Below are positions 49,201 through 56,925 of a stretch of DNA of 64,000 nucleotides, piece after piece. The position numbers and the translations under genes were made by a program. The DNA is from Sphingomonas sp. BK345. Lineage in GTDB: Bacteria > Pseudomonadota > Alphaproteobacteria > Sphingomonadales > Sphingomonadaceae. How positions within the stretch are numbered: position 1 is the stretch's first letter; each line of letters starts with the position of its first letter. The DNA is taken from positions 558,001 to 622,000 of the forward strand of contig NZ_JACHZX010000003.1 in assembly GCF_014193845.1 (NCBI RefSeq), in the 5' to 3' direction. Under the pieces are notes generated by a model that was given only the letters and a program-made list of their open reading frames with translations, was not told where the DNA came from and searched no databases.

Positions 49201-50394
49201 ACGCTGTCGGACCGGACGCTGGCGTACCGCGCGCCGATGGACGTGACGCGCGGCTACGGGGTGAACGCGCTGAACCAGTACACGCGCTCGGGGGCGGTGG
49301 TGCCGAGCTATGACGCGCGCGGCAACCTGACGAGCGCGCACGGGGCGAGCGGGGGCGACCGCTACGTGTACGACCTGCGCGACCGGCTGGTGGCGGCGGG
49401 GGCGGACGGCGCGGCGGCGGACCGGCGCCTGGGCTATGACCCGCTGGGTCGGCTGGTGCAGGTGGAGCCGGCGGGTCTGGCGTGGGAGTGGGACGGCGCG
49501 CAGCTGGTGACGGAGCGGCGCGCGGGCGCGGTGGTGGCGCGCTACGTGCCGGGGGCGGGGGCGGACGAGCCTTTGGTGTGGTACGACGGGGCGGACCGGA
49601 CGCGGCGGCGCTGGCTGGAGGCGGACGAGCGCGGCTCGGTGGTGCGGGTGAGCGACGACGCGAACGCGACGGTGGCGGTGAACCGCTACGACGACTGGGG
49701 GGTGCCGAAGCGGGGGAACCTGGGGCGGTTCCAGTACACCGGCCAGACATGGCTGCCGGAGCTGCGCTTCTATTATTACAAGGCGCGGATGTACTCGCCG
49801 ACGCTGGGGCGGTTTCTTCAGCCCGACCCGGTCGGCTATGAGGCGGGGAGGAACTGGTATGAATATGTCGGGGGTGATCCGGTCAATGTCACGGACCCCA
49901 GCGGGATGTGCGGCTATCCCGGGGAGCAGCCCTGCGAGGATCCGGATCAGCCTGATATCGTCGTGCCGGGCACGCGCGATCCGGGAGTAAAGATCGGGGC
50001 CGATATTCAATTTGACTCGCAGACTCCGCTGGGTAGAAGTGATGACATTATCGTCGTTGGCCGCAGGCAGGCGCCGCAGAGTCTCCAGCGTAATGGTCAG
50101 AAACCCCCGTCTTATGATGAGGGGGATCCAGACTACAATCGTGATCTCAACAAATGCCGCGCCCTTGCTGATGCAGGTAATCGGGCAGCGGCTAGCCGTT
50201 GTTATTCAAGTGCGGAGGTGCGCAAGGGTTTGCGGGACGGGGGAACTCCAGAGAGTCAGCTGCCACCATTGATCACTTGGAAAAATGCGGCGAGCGTCGT
50301 AGGTGGTGTTGCTGTCGGAACCATTCTCTATTGGGTGATCAGCGAAGGCTCTCGTATCCTTTTTCCGCCTCGTAACTTGATTCCAGTGCCATGA
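46270..50394 (+). CDS. Secreted Rhs/YD-repeat protein with variable C-terminal tail
   Basis: 1374 residues starting at a GTG. Signal peptide ends near residue 27 (ARAQ). Residues about 350-1150 hold many YD repeats (YDYDKFDAHG, YGYDGYHRPV, FGYDGLGRRATV and others), followed by the Rhs core FQYTGQTWLPELRFYYYKAR and LGRFLQPDPVGYEAGRNWYE, with DPSG at 1209-1212. The last 162 residues are different in style and encoded by AT-richer DNA; they hold a Cys-containing segment (CRALADAGNRAAASRCYSSA) and a membrane-like helix (VVGGVAVGTILYWVI). This is the layout of a polymorphic toxin: conserved shell plus exchangeable tip. I cannot name the tip. A small gene follows that could be its immunity. Confidence 0.92.
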   Translation: MSVILPAVCRGLLLFVSLIAAASARAQVSDDDPELGPVYVDPGTPGQTVDKNGIDLATGRFVGHYASLSIGSGDTALRWSDGADDLTRARLLIQGSGYFVSIGDITTEFLQQDGGGFVPLMKKGETLQLIGNDFIYTNRSGDQLMFRLKWLEHYQIANTPSNYLPVSLRRHDGLTVIFNYDSGTTRHSAIRKKKKRWMRLGSLSTTNGYVLRLLYGQSELPDTGSWTMPWFQRTGYGIGRLADGCGATSGAGCLRQVSVDADGSATDAAGQRTTVTRADGTISVRRPGSTSDDEVIVGEGSPTVTNGGVTTTYSRTDNEDLTHTMTVVEGDLPARRYVFSETLFNLLREEWQAEPDGPVLTRRYEYDPDSGLLLRVTEPEGNYTRFSYDDRGNVVETRIVSKTPGTPADIVTSATYPATCDNPLTCNQPLTTTDARGGVTDYSYDPVHGGVRSVTRPAADPGQPARRATARYDYDKFDAHGAAIDTTPQYDDDGNLIDSAPGVWLPSRLSVCATRVDCAGTADETVTALSYGEGLNVASIARAAGGRASPDDAAVLSATTSFAYDTIGDVTAADGPLVGPADTVRTRYDLLRRPTGTVLPDPDGDGPRAARATRVTYNADGSVGSVEQGTDTSPAAPDFGGFTPLQRLDYGYDGYHRPVRQALALGGKTYALSQQSYDGHGRPECSVTRLDPSQWDKAGDACTPQTGPHGTDRVVRRGYDLLGRVRWQTSGYGSATPSTERTSYSANGVVAVVTDGDDHPTAYARDGFDRPWRSCYAVASVADCAAAPADYRELSFAGNGDLAGVRLRDGRALSFGYDGLGRRATVTFVSPTGASDATTTYGYDLLDRTVSVSDVAGQSVGYGYDALGRVVSETGASGTLRSDYDAAGRRVRLTWGDGFWVRYDYDPTGALTAVTEDSGHSLASYEYDDLGRRTRRLLGNGANTSYDYGGTPWLGTLGVGGVSIGLDTNAAGQITGRTLSDRTLAYRAPMDVTRGYGVNALNQYTRSGAVVPSYDARGNLTSAHGASGGDRYVYDLRDRLVAAGADGAAADRRLGYDPLGRLVQVEPAGLAWEWDGAQLVTERRAGAVVARYVPGAGADEPLVWYDGADRTRRRWLEADERGSVVRVSDDANATVAVNRYDDWGVPKRGNLGRFQYTGQTWLPELRFYYYKARMYSPTLGRFLQPDPVGYEAGRNWYEYVGGDPVNVTDPSGMCGYPGEQPCEDPDQPDIVVPGTRDPGVKIGADIQFDSQTPLGRSDDIIVVGRRQAPQSLQRNGQKPPSYDEGDPDYNRDLNKCRALADAGNRAAASRCYSSAEVRKGLRDGGTPESQLPPLITWKNAASVVGGVAVGTILYWVISEGSRILFPPRNLIPVP

Positions 50395-50454
50395 TGTGTG
50401 GCTGATTATCACTAGCGAGATGTGTGTCGTTTTCAAATTGGCGAGCTGACGGCA

Positions 50455-50742
50455 ATGAGAGTTGAAAGGGAACTCCTCGACAATATGGGATCAAAGGTGA
50501 TTCTATACATAGAAGGGCCAGAAAGCACGGACCGTCGGGATGAATTTTCGTGCAAAATTGGCCTTGAGGGGGCGGGGATCACAAGAAACACTGTGTTATA
50601 TGGCCTCGATCCGATGCAGGCGCTGCTGATGGCGGTTCGGCATATGGCTGGTTTTGTTGAGCGCGAGTCAAAGGCGATCAGTCCGCGTCGATTGTTATGG
50701 GACTTGGGCTCGACGGAGGACGATTTCGGACTGCTGCCCTAG
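50455..50742 (+). CDS. Small protein, candidate Rhs immunity partner
   Basis: 95 residues from ATG 50455 (a GTG at 50422 would add 11). Acidic cytosolic protein: SKVILYIEGPESTDRRDEF, FSCKIGLEG and YGLDPMQALLMAVRHMAGFV. The GxDPMQALLxAxxxM segment resembles DUF6968-type small proteins, though this is from memory. It starts 60 bp after the Rhs stop codon, shares its lower GC, and lies where an immunity gene is expected. Function is inferred from position. Confidence 0.6.
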   Translation: MRVERELLDNMGSKVILYIEGPESTDRRDEFSCKIGLEGAGITRNTVLYGLDPMQALLMAVRHMAGFVERESKAISPRRLLWDLGSTEDDFGLLP

Positions 50743-50755
50743 TTGCTGCTATAGA

Positions 50756-51199
50756 TCACTTCTTGTTCGTCAATCGCCATCCCCACGACCTTGACCGGCC
50801 AGAGAAGGCGGTCGTCACAGCCGGCCCCTTCACCGCCTCGTTGCTGGCGCCGATCTTCGCGCCGTCACGGATCCGGAAGGCTTTGGTGAGGCTGGCGCGA
50901 TTCTCGGTGTAGACGATCGCGCCTTCTCGCGCCCTGCTAAAGGCGACATAAGCCGAATGCGCATCGACAGTGCCGGCGCAGAACGCTGCGCGGTGCACCA
51001 TGTTCGGATCGAACATCGCTCCGTACGCGGAGTGGATCGTGCGAACGTATCCCGACCGCACATCCAAGTCGGCAAGGTGCGCCAAGTCGAGCATCTCGCG
51101 CCGCCCGTCCTCGCGCTCCTGCACCATGCTGGAGCCTTCCGGGTCGGTTGCGGCCACCTTGGACGCACTCGCCGACGATCCGGATCTTGGCTCTGACAT
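50756..51199 (-). pseudogene. Remnant of MobF/TraI-type relaxase C-terminus
   Basis: An open frame of 147 codons whose middle reads LDLAHLADLDVRSGYVRTIH, then HSAYGAMFDP, and TVDAHSAYVAFSRAREGAIV followed by YTENRASLTKAFRIRDGAKI. This is the end of the helicase half of conjugative relaxases (HxAQGxT, YVAxSRAR, YTDxRxxL, IRDGAxVGA); the glutamine of HSAQG is changed to tyrosine. The nuclease and first helicase domains are missing, so it is decayed. It points away from the virB operon and lies just upstream of it. Confidence 0.72.
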
Positions 51200-51245
51200 A
51201 GCGCGCTATAAATCCAAACGCTGAGTTCTGCCGCAGCTGCTTGGC

Positions 51246-51438
51246 ATGATGCCGCTACGCGACGGGCGCGGGCTGTCGCTCGGCTATAACGCGCTGGAGC
51301 GCTGCGCGGGGGTGACGTTCGTGTGAGAGGGCGGGGCGGGCGACGCGACGACGCGCTCCGCCCATGACCCGTCGGGTCGGCTGCGCCGGATCGAGCCGGC
51401 CGGGCTGTCGTACGAGTGGGTCGCCGCTCCTCCGAGCG
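51246..51438 (+). pseudogene. Decayed Rhs/YD-repeat fragment
   Basis: In one frame: LRDGRGLSLGYNALERCAGV, TFV, a TGA stop at 51324-51326, then EGGAGDATTRSAHDPSGRLR and RIEPAGLSYEWVA. The first part matches the intact Rhs protein near residues 807-840 (LRDGRALSFGYDGLGRRATV) and the second near 1056-1077 (DPLGRLVQVEPAGLAWEW), so about 215 codons between them have been lost. This is the trace of a second Rhs copy or of tip displacement. Confidence 0.75.
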
Positions 51439-51626
51439 GATCGTGGCGGCGCGGATAGGCCCGGCAGCAGACGGCATCACTCATTCGGCGCTGTTCGCCC
51501 CGCTTGGCCGATTATTCCCCGCCACGATCGCCGCGATCGCTTGTGCCGCACCTATGATAAACGTGACGCCGTGGCGGGCCGACCGCGGGCCCGGCGTCCG
51601 GCGACGCGGTAGGTGGGAGTGAGTGC

Positions 51627-51947
51627 GTGAGACGAGCGCGAGCGGCGATGGCGACCGGCACGGCGCTGTTCCTCTGTTGCGCGTCGACCGCCGCCGCGCA
51701 GGAGCTGGGCAGCGATCCCGCCGGCTCGGGGGCGATCGTCGGCGCGGTCCACTGGCTGCAGGGGACGCTGCTCGGCACGGTGGCCACGGTCGCGGCGGTG
51801 ATCGCGGTCGCGGTCGTCGGCTTCATGATGCTCACGGGGCGAATCAACTGGCGCTACGGGGCCACCGTGATTTTGGGATGCTTCATCCTGTTCGGCGCGG
51901 CCAGCATCGTCGCGGGGATCCGCACCACCGCCACGCTGGGCGGCTGA
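51627..51947 (+). CDS. virB2: VirB2/TrbC-type pilin
   Basis: 106 residues starting at GTG after GTGGGAGTGA. Long signal peptide cleaved near residue 25 (AAAQ), then two hydrophobic helices (LGTVATVAAVIAVAVVGFMM and YGATVILGCFILFGAASIVA), the pilin plan of type IV secretion systems. First gene of the virB operon. Confidence 0.9.
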   Translation: MRRARAAMATGTALFLCCASTAAAQELGSDPAGSGAIVGAVHWLQGTLLGTVATVAAVIAVAVVGFMMLTGRINWRYGATVILGCFILFGAASIVAGIRTTATLGG

Positions 51948-51949
51948 AC

Positions 51950-52234
51950 GTGGCGGAGATCGAGCGTGACCGGCTGTTCGTCGCGCTGACTCGCCCGCAG
52001 ATGTTCGCCGGGGTCACCTACAGCTTTTTCACCGCCAACGCGGTGCTCGCGACCGAGCTGTTCCTGCTCTCGCACGGCGCGTGGGTGATCGCCGCGGCGC
52101 TGCTGATTCACCTTGCCGGCATGGCGCTGTGCGTGCGCGAGCCGCGCATTTTCGACCTGTGGCTGGCGCGCGTCGGCCGCTGCCCGCGGGTGCGCAACCA
52201 CGCGATCTGGCGATGCAACTCCTACCGGCCCTGA
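51950..52234 (+). CDS. virB3: VirB3 type IV secretion protein
   Basis: 94 residues from a GTG 2 bp after virB2. RDRLFVALTRPQMFAGVTYS near the N-terminus, then hydrophobic segments and VREPRIFDLWLAR are VirB3 landmarks. Inner-membrane partner of VirB4. It overlaps the start of virB4 by 22 bp. Confidence 0.9.
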   Translation: MAEIERDRLFVALTRPQMFAGVTYSFFTANAVLATELFLLSHGAWVIAAALLIHLAGMALCVREPRIFDLWLARVGRCPRVRNHAIWRCNSYRP

Positions 52235-54576
52235 CGCGCGACCCGAACCTCATCGCGCGTGAGCGGTCGGTTGGCAGTCACCTGCCCTACGCACGCCACG
52301 TCGACGCGCACACGCTGGAGACGCGCGACGGGCTGCTGCTCCAAGTCATCCACCTGCGCGGGCTGCTGTTCGAGACCGCCGACAGCGACGAGCTCGACTA
52401 TCGCAAGTGGCTGCGCGACGCGATGCTCCGGGCGATCGGCACATCGCAATTCGCGCTCTACCATCACGTCGTGCGCCGCCGCGTCGACGCCGCGCTGGAC
52501 GGCAACTTTCCCGACGCCTTCTCCGCTCGCCTCGACGCCGCCTGGCGCGCGCGGCTGGCGACCCGGCGGCTCTACGTTAACGACCTCTATCTCACGCTCG
52601 TCCGGCGACCGTTGCAGGGGAGGGTCGGTCTGATCGATCGCGCGCGCGGCCTTTTCGCGCGTCACGCGCCCGACCCGCTCGCGCATGACCTGCGCCAGCT
52701 CGACGCCGCGCGCGAGGCGCTGCTCGCCGCAATCGGCAGCTACGCGCCGCGGCTGCTCGGCACCTATGTGACGCGCGACGGCACCTGTTCCGAGCCGCTC
52801 GAGTTCCTCTCGCACCTGCTCAACGCCGAGCTGCGCCCGGTGCTGCTGCCGCTCCAGGACGTGGGCGACTATCTGCCCTACCGTCGCGTCAGCTTCGGGC
52901 AGCAGACCGTGGAGCTCGGCCCGGCCGGTACCGCGCCGCGCGACTTCGTCGGACTGGTCTCGGTCAAGGACTATCCCGCGCAGACCAGCGCGGGGATGTT
53001 CGACGAGCTGCTGCGGCTGCCGCTCGAGCTGGTCGTGTCGCAGTCGTTCGGCTTCGTCGACCGTGCCGCCGCGCTCGGCCGCATGAACCTGGCGATGCGA
53101 CGGATGCGCTCGGCTGAGGATGAGGCGGTGAGCCTGCGCGCCAGTCTCAGCGATGCCAAGGACGATGTCGCCGCGGGTCGCGCCGGCTTCGGCGAGCATC
53201 ACATGACCATCGCGGTGCGCGGCGACACGCCCGCCGCGGTCGACGCCGGCGTCGCCGAGGTGCAGGCGACGCTGGCCGAAATCGGCGTGGTCGCGGCGCG
53301 CGAAGATATCGCGCTCGAGCCCGCTTTCTGGGCGCAGTTCCCCGGAAACTTCAAGTATATCGCCCGGCGCGGCCTAATCTCCACGACCAATTTCGCCGGA
53401 CTCGCCAGCGCGCACAATTTCGCGCTTGGGCAGGCCAGCGGCAATCACTGGGGCGACGCGGTGTCGCTGCTCGAGACCACCGCGGCGGGACCCTATTACT
53501 TCAATTTCCACCGCGGCGATCTCGGTAATTTCACCGTCATCGGCCCGTCGGGCTCGGGCAAGACCGTGGTGGTCAACTTCCTGCTGGCGCAGGCGCGCCG
53601 GAACGACCCGCGCATCGTCTTCTTCGACAAGGATCGCGGCGCCGAGCTGTTCCTGCGCGCGATCGGCGGGCGCTATGACGTGCTGCGCCCCGGCGCGCCC
53701 GCCGGGCTCAACCCGCTGGTGCTGCCCGACACGCCCGCCAACCGCCAGTTTCTGCTCGACTGGCTGATACTGCTCGCTGGCGGCGCCGCGCTCGATGAGA
53801 TCGAGCGCATCCGCGACGCGATCGATGCCAACTACGCCGCGCCCGCCGACTTCCGTCGGCTGCGCCACCTGGTCGAGCTGTTCCGCGGCGACCGCCGGCC
53901 GCAGGCGGGTGACCTGTGGGCGCGGCTGCGGCCGTGGTGGGGCGAGGGCGAGCGCGCCTGGCTGTTCGACAACGCGAAGGACACCACCGACCTCGCCGCG
54001 CGCGCGGTCGGCTTCGACATGACGCAGGTGCTCGACGATGCCGCGGTGCGCACGCCGGCGATGCTCTACCTGTTCCACCGCGTGGAGGAGCGGCTCGACG
54101 GCACGCCGGCGATCATCATGGTCGACGAGGGTTGGAAGGCGCTCGACGACGAGGTCTTCGTGCGCCGGATCAAGGACTGGGAGAAGACGATCCGCAAGCG
54201 CAACGGCATCGTCGGCTTCGCCACGCAGAGCGCACAGGACGCGTTGCAGAGCCGCATCGCCAGCGCGATCATCGAGCAGGCCGCGACGCAGATCTTCATG
54301 GCCAACCCCAAGGCGCAGGCGCCCGACTATGTCGACGGCTTCGGGCTGACCCGGCACGAGTTCGAGCTGGTCCGCACGTTGCCCGACAGTGCGCGCTGCT
54401 TCCTCGTTAAGCACGCCCAAGAGAGCGTGGTGGTGCGCCTCAACCTCGCGGGCGAGGAGGAGCTGCTCACCATACTGTCGGGGCGCGAGCGCACGGTCCG
54501 CCTGCTCGACGCGATCCGTGCCGAGGTCGGCGACGATCCAGCCGACTGGCTTCCGCGCCTGCTGGAGCGCGCGTGA
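52213..54576 (+). CDS. virB4: VirB4 secretion ATPase
   Basis: 787 residues. N-terminal CagE/TrbE/VirB domain (about 150-400, with SLRASLSDAKDDVA and FWAQFPGNFKYIARRGLIST), then the AAA domain: Walker A GPSGSGKT at 444-451, FFDKDRGAELFLRAIGG and Walker B IIMVDEGWKALDDEVF. Powers pilus assembly and transport at the inner membrane. ATG 52213 lies inside virB3; the stop overlaps virB6. Intact. Confidence 0.96.
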   Translation: MQLLPALTRDPNLIARERSVGSHLPYARHVDAHTLETRDGLLLQVIHLRGLLFETADSDELDYRKWLRDAMLRAIGTSQFALYHHVVRRRVDAALDGNFPDAFSARLDAAWRARLATRRLYVNDLYLTLVRRPLQGRVGLIDRARGLFARHAPDPLAHDLRQLDAAREALLAAIGSYAPRLLGTYVTRDGTCSEPLEFLSHLLNAELRPVLLPLQDVGDYLPYRRVSFGQQTVELGPAGTAPRDFVGLVSVKDYPAQTSAGMFDELLRLPLELVVSQSFGFVDRAAALGRMNLAMRRMRSAEDEAVSLRASLSDAKDDVAAGRAGFGEHHMTIAVRGDTPAAVDAGVAEVQATLAEIGVVAAREDIALEPAFWAQFPGNFKYIARRGLISTTNFAGLASAHNFALGQASGNHWGDAVSLLETTAAGPYYFNFHRGDLGNFTVIGPSGSGKTVVVNFLLAQARRNDPRIVFFDKDRGAELFLRAIGGRYDVLRPGAPAGLNPLVLPDTPANRQFLLDWLILLAGGAALDEIERIRDAIDANYAAPADFRRLRHLVELFRGDRRPQAGDLWARLRPWWGEGERAWLFDNAKDTTDLAARAVGFDMTQVLDDAAVRTPAMLYLFHRVEERLDGTPAIIMVDEGWKALDDEVFVRRIKDWEKTIRKRNGIVGFATQSAQDALQSRIASAIIEQAATQIFMANPKAQAPDYVDGFGLTRHEFELVRTLPDSARCFLVKHAQESVVVRLNLAGEEELLTILSGRERTVRLLDAIRAEVGDDPADWLPRLLERA

Positions 54577-55781
54577 TGGCGCTCGGCTGCGCGTTCTCGC
54601 CCGCGCCCGACCGGTTCGCCTCCGACCTGCTGTCGTACCTCGACTGCGAGGTGGTGACGCTCGGCTCGCGCGGGTTCGCGGCGCTGGCGGCGCCGGGGTC
54701 GAGCGTGTCGCTGCTGCTCGCCGCGCTGCTGACGATCTTCGTCGCGCTGTTCGGCTACCGTCTGCTGTTCGGCGAAACGATCGGCGTCCGCGCGGGCGTG
54801 CTCGCCGCGGTGAAGGTCGGCGTGGTGCTCGCCTTCGCGACGAGCTGGCCGGCGTACCGGACGGTCGTCCTCGACGTGGTGCTACGCGCGCCCGCCGAGC
54901 TCGCCGGCGAGATCGGCCGCCCCGCCGGGCTGCCCGGCGCGGACGGCGGACTGGCGGCCCGTATCGACGGCGTCGACCGGGACCTGCGCCTCCTCGCGAT
55001 CTACGGCACGGGCGTGCCGACGCGCCAGCAGGTCGAGCAGGCCGATGGTGTCGCGCCCCCGCTCTTCGCCGACTTCGACGTCTTCGCGCTCGGCATGGCG
55101 CGGCTGGTCTTCCTCGTCGGCGGGCTGGGCTCGTTCGCGTTGCTGCGGGTCGGCGCGGGGCTGCTGCTCGCGCTGGGGCCGCTGTTCGTCGCCTTCCTGC
55201 TGTTCGACGCGACGCGCGGGCTCGCCGAGGGCTGGCTGCGCGGGCTGACGGCGGCGACGATCGGCAGCGCCGCGATCGTGGTGGCGCTCGGGATCGAGCT
55301 CGGGTTGCTTGAGCCGTGGCTGACCGACCTCGCGCTGCGCCGTGCCGGCGGTATTGCCATTCCTGGCGCGCCGACTGCGATGCTCGCGACGGCGATGATC
55401 TTCGCGCTGGCGACGGTGGGCGCGGTCGCACTGGTGGCGCGGATCGCCTTCGGGCTGCGGCTGCCGGTCGAATGGGTCAGCCACATGGTTTCGACTTCGG
55501 GCCGCGAGGCTTACGCGACCCGCGTCGTCGCGCGCGCGAACGACATCGCGATCGGCGCGCTGCGCCCGCGCGCCATGACGATCACCGACAGCATCGGCGC
55601 CGTACAGCGCCGCGACGAGTTGGCGGGCCGTGCGATCACACGCGCGGCAGCGATCAGCGGTGCCGCCGCACGCTCCGCTGGCGAGCCGCAGGCGGGTGCG
55701 ACCACTGCTATCGGGCAAAGCGTCCGGCGGCGCACGACGCAGCGCACCTCCCGCGGCGGCAGCCTGCGTGACGCGCGGTGA
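54576..55781 (+). CDS. virB6: VirB6/TrbL-type membrane protein
   Basis: 401 residues, polytopic: hydrophobic helices near 45-65, 72-92, 172-210, 225-250 and 268-290, and the conserved LGPLFVAFLLFDATRGLAEG followed by WLRGL, which marks VirB6. The C-terminal 90 residues are hydrophilic and basic. The start overlaps the virB4 stop (GTGATG); GTG 54573 is also possible. Confidence 0.93.
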   Translation: MALGCAFSPAPDRFASDLLSYLDCEVVTLGSRGFAALAAPGSSVSLLLAALLTIFVALFGYRLLFGETIGVRAGVLAAVKVGVVLAFATSWPAYRTVVLDVVLRAPAELAGEIGRPAGLPGADGGLAARIDGVDRDLRLLAIYGTGVPTRQQVEQADGVAPPLFADFDVFALGMARLVFLVGGLGSFALLRVGAGLLLALGPLFVAFLLFDATRGLAEGWLRGLTAATIGSAAIVVALGIELGLLEPWLTDLALRRAGGIAIPGAPTAMLATAMIFALATVGAVALVARIAFGLRLPVEWVSHMVSTSGREAYATRVVARANDIAIGALRPRAMTITDSIGAVQRRDELAGRAITRAAAISGAAARSAGEPQAGATTAIGQSVRRRTTQRTSRGGSLRDAR

Positions 55782-55807
55782 TGGAGATGAGGCAGCGGAG
55801 CCAAGCG

Positions 55808-56167
55808 ATGAAGTTACGCCGACGTGAGATGATATCGGGGATCGTCGGCGCCATGTCGCTCACCCTTGCGACGTTGGCGCCCGCAGCCGCTCTAGCGAGC
55901 TCCGTCACGGGCAAGATCCTCCAGCTCTACACGCGCGAAACCGATGGCCTGCAGATGGTCGAGGTCGAGGGACGTGGAGCGCGCCCCGCCTGCGCGACGC
56001 AGACCTACATGCTTATCCGCGACGAGAAGTCCGAAGCGGGCAAGGCGCAGTTCGCCATGTTGATGGCGGCCTTTCTTGCTGATCGTCAGGTGATCGTCTT
56101 CGGCAGCGACACCTGTACGCGCTGGCCGGACGGCGAGGATATCACGATCGTCGAATACGCGCGATGA
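55808..56167 (+). CDS. Small exported protein inside the virB operon
   Basis: 119 residues with a signal peptide (cleavage near 33, AALAS). The mature part has two cysteines (ACATQ and DTCTRW) likely to be bridged and the pattern VTGKILQLYTRETDGLQMVE, KAQFAMLMAAFLADRQVIVF and EDITIVEY, which suggests a small beta-rich (OB-like) fold. No lipobox, so it is not a clear VirB7; too short and not helical enough for VirB5. Position between virB6 and virB8 suggests a role in the secretion channel. ATG 55808 follows GCGGAG. Confidence 0.78.
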   Translation: MKLRRREMISGIVGAMSLTLATLAPAAALASSVTGKILQLYTRETDGLQMVEVEGRGARPACATQTYMLIRDEKSEAGKAQFAMLMAAFLADRQVIVFGSDTCTRWPDGEDITIVEYAR

Positions 56168-56925
56168 CGCAGCCCAGCGCCCACGGACGATCGATGCCGC
56201 CCGCGTCCGCACAGCCCGACCATCTCGCTCACGGCGCGAGCTGGGCGCAGGACCGGCGCGACGCGCTGTTCCGCTCGCGCCGTACCGCGTGGCTCGTCGC
56301 CGCGGCAGCGACGGTCGTGGCCGTGTGTGAGGCGCTCGCGCTGGTCGCGCTGCTGCCGCTCAAGACGGTGGTACCGTACACGCTGATGGTGGATCGCCAG
56401 ACCGGCTACGTCCAGGCGCTCAAGCCCTTCGACGCCGAGCGCGTCGTCCCCGACCGCGCGCTGACGCAATCGTTGCTGGTGCAATATGTCATCGCCCGCG
56501 AGGGCTTCGACGTTGACACCGTGCAGAGCGACTATCGCAAGGTCGGCCTGTGGTCGGTGGGGCAGGCGCGCGCCGATTATCTCACCGCCATGCAAGCCTC
56601 GGATCCGGCGAGCCCGCTCGCGCTGTATCCGCGCACCACGGTCGTCGCGGTCGAGGTCAAGAGCGTCACCCCGCTGGGCAGCGGCGTCGCGCTGGTGCGC
56701 TACGACACCCGACGACGCGACGTCGGCGGCACGCTGCAGCCGGCGCGCCCCTGGGTGGCGGTGATCCGATACGGCTTCTCCGGCGAGCCGCTCAGCACCG
56801 TGGACCGCTTCGTCAATCCGCTCGGCTTCCAAGTTCGCCGCTATCGCCGCAGCGAGGAGGCGCTGCCCGCTTCTGCCGCGCCGGGCGCAGCGCCGACCGT
56901 GCCGCCGACGATGACGCTGCCGTGA
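56164..56925 (+). CDS. virB8: VirB8 type IV secretion protein
   Basis: 253 residues. Cytoplasmic N-terminus, one membrane helix (about 42-66), then the periplasmic VirB8 domain: LKTVVPYTLMVDRQTGYVQA, VQYVIAREGFDVDTVQSDYR, LYPRTTVVAVEVKSVTPLG, WVAVIRYGFSG. The ATG overlaps the stop of the small exported gene by 4 bp, and its own stop overlaps virB10. Confidence 0.94.
   Translation: MTQPSAHGRSMPPASAQPDHLAHGASWAQDRRDALFRSRRTAWLVAAAATVVAVCEALALVALLPLKTVVPYTLMVDRQTGYVQALKPFDAERVVPDRALTQSLLVQYVIAREGFDVDTVQSDYRKVGLWSVGQARADYLTAMQASDPASPLALYPRTTVVAVEVKSVTPLGSGVALVRYDTRRRDVGGTLQPARPWVAVIRYGFSGEPLSTVDRFVNPLGFQVRRYRRSEEALPASAAPGAAPTVPPTMTLP

Noticed and set aside
46909..50010. Minus-strand open frame of 1033 codons
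   Set aside because: Antisense to the Rhs gene, with repeated Arg/His/Val-rich sequence that mirrors the YD repeats.
53374..55431. Minus-strand open frame of 685 codons opposite virB4 and virB6
   Set aside because: Arg/Ala-rich shadow; the plus frames carry intact VirB motifs.
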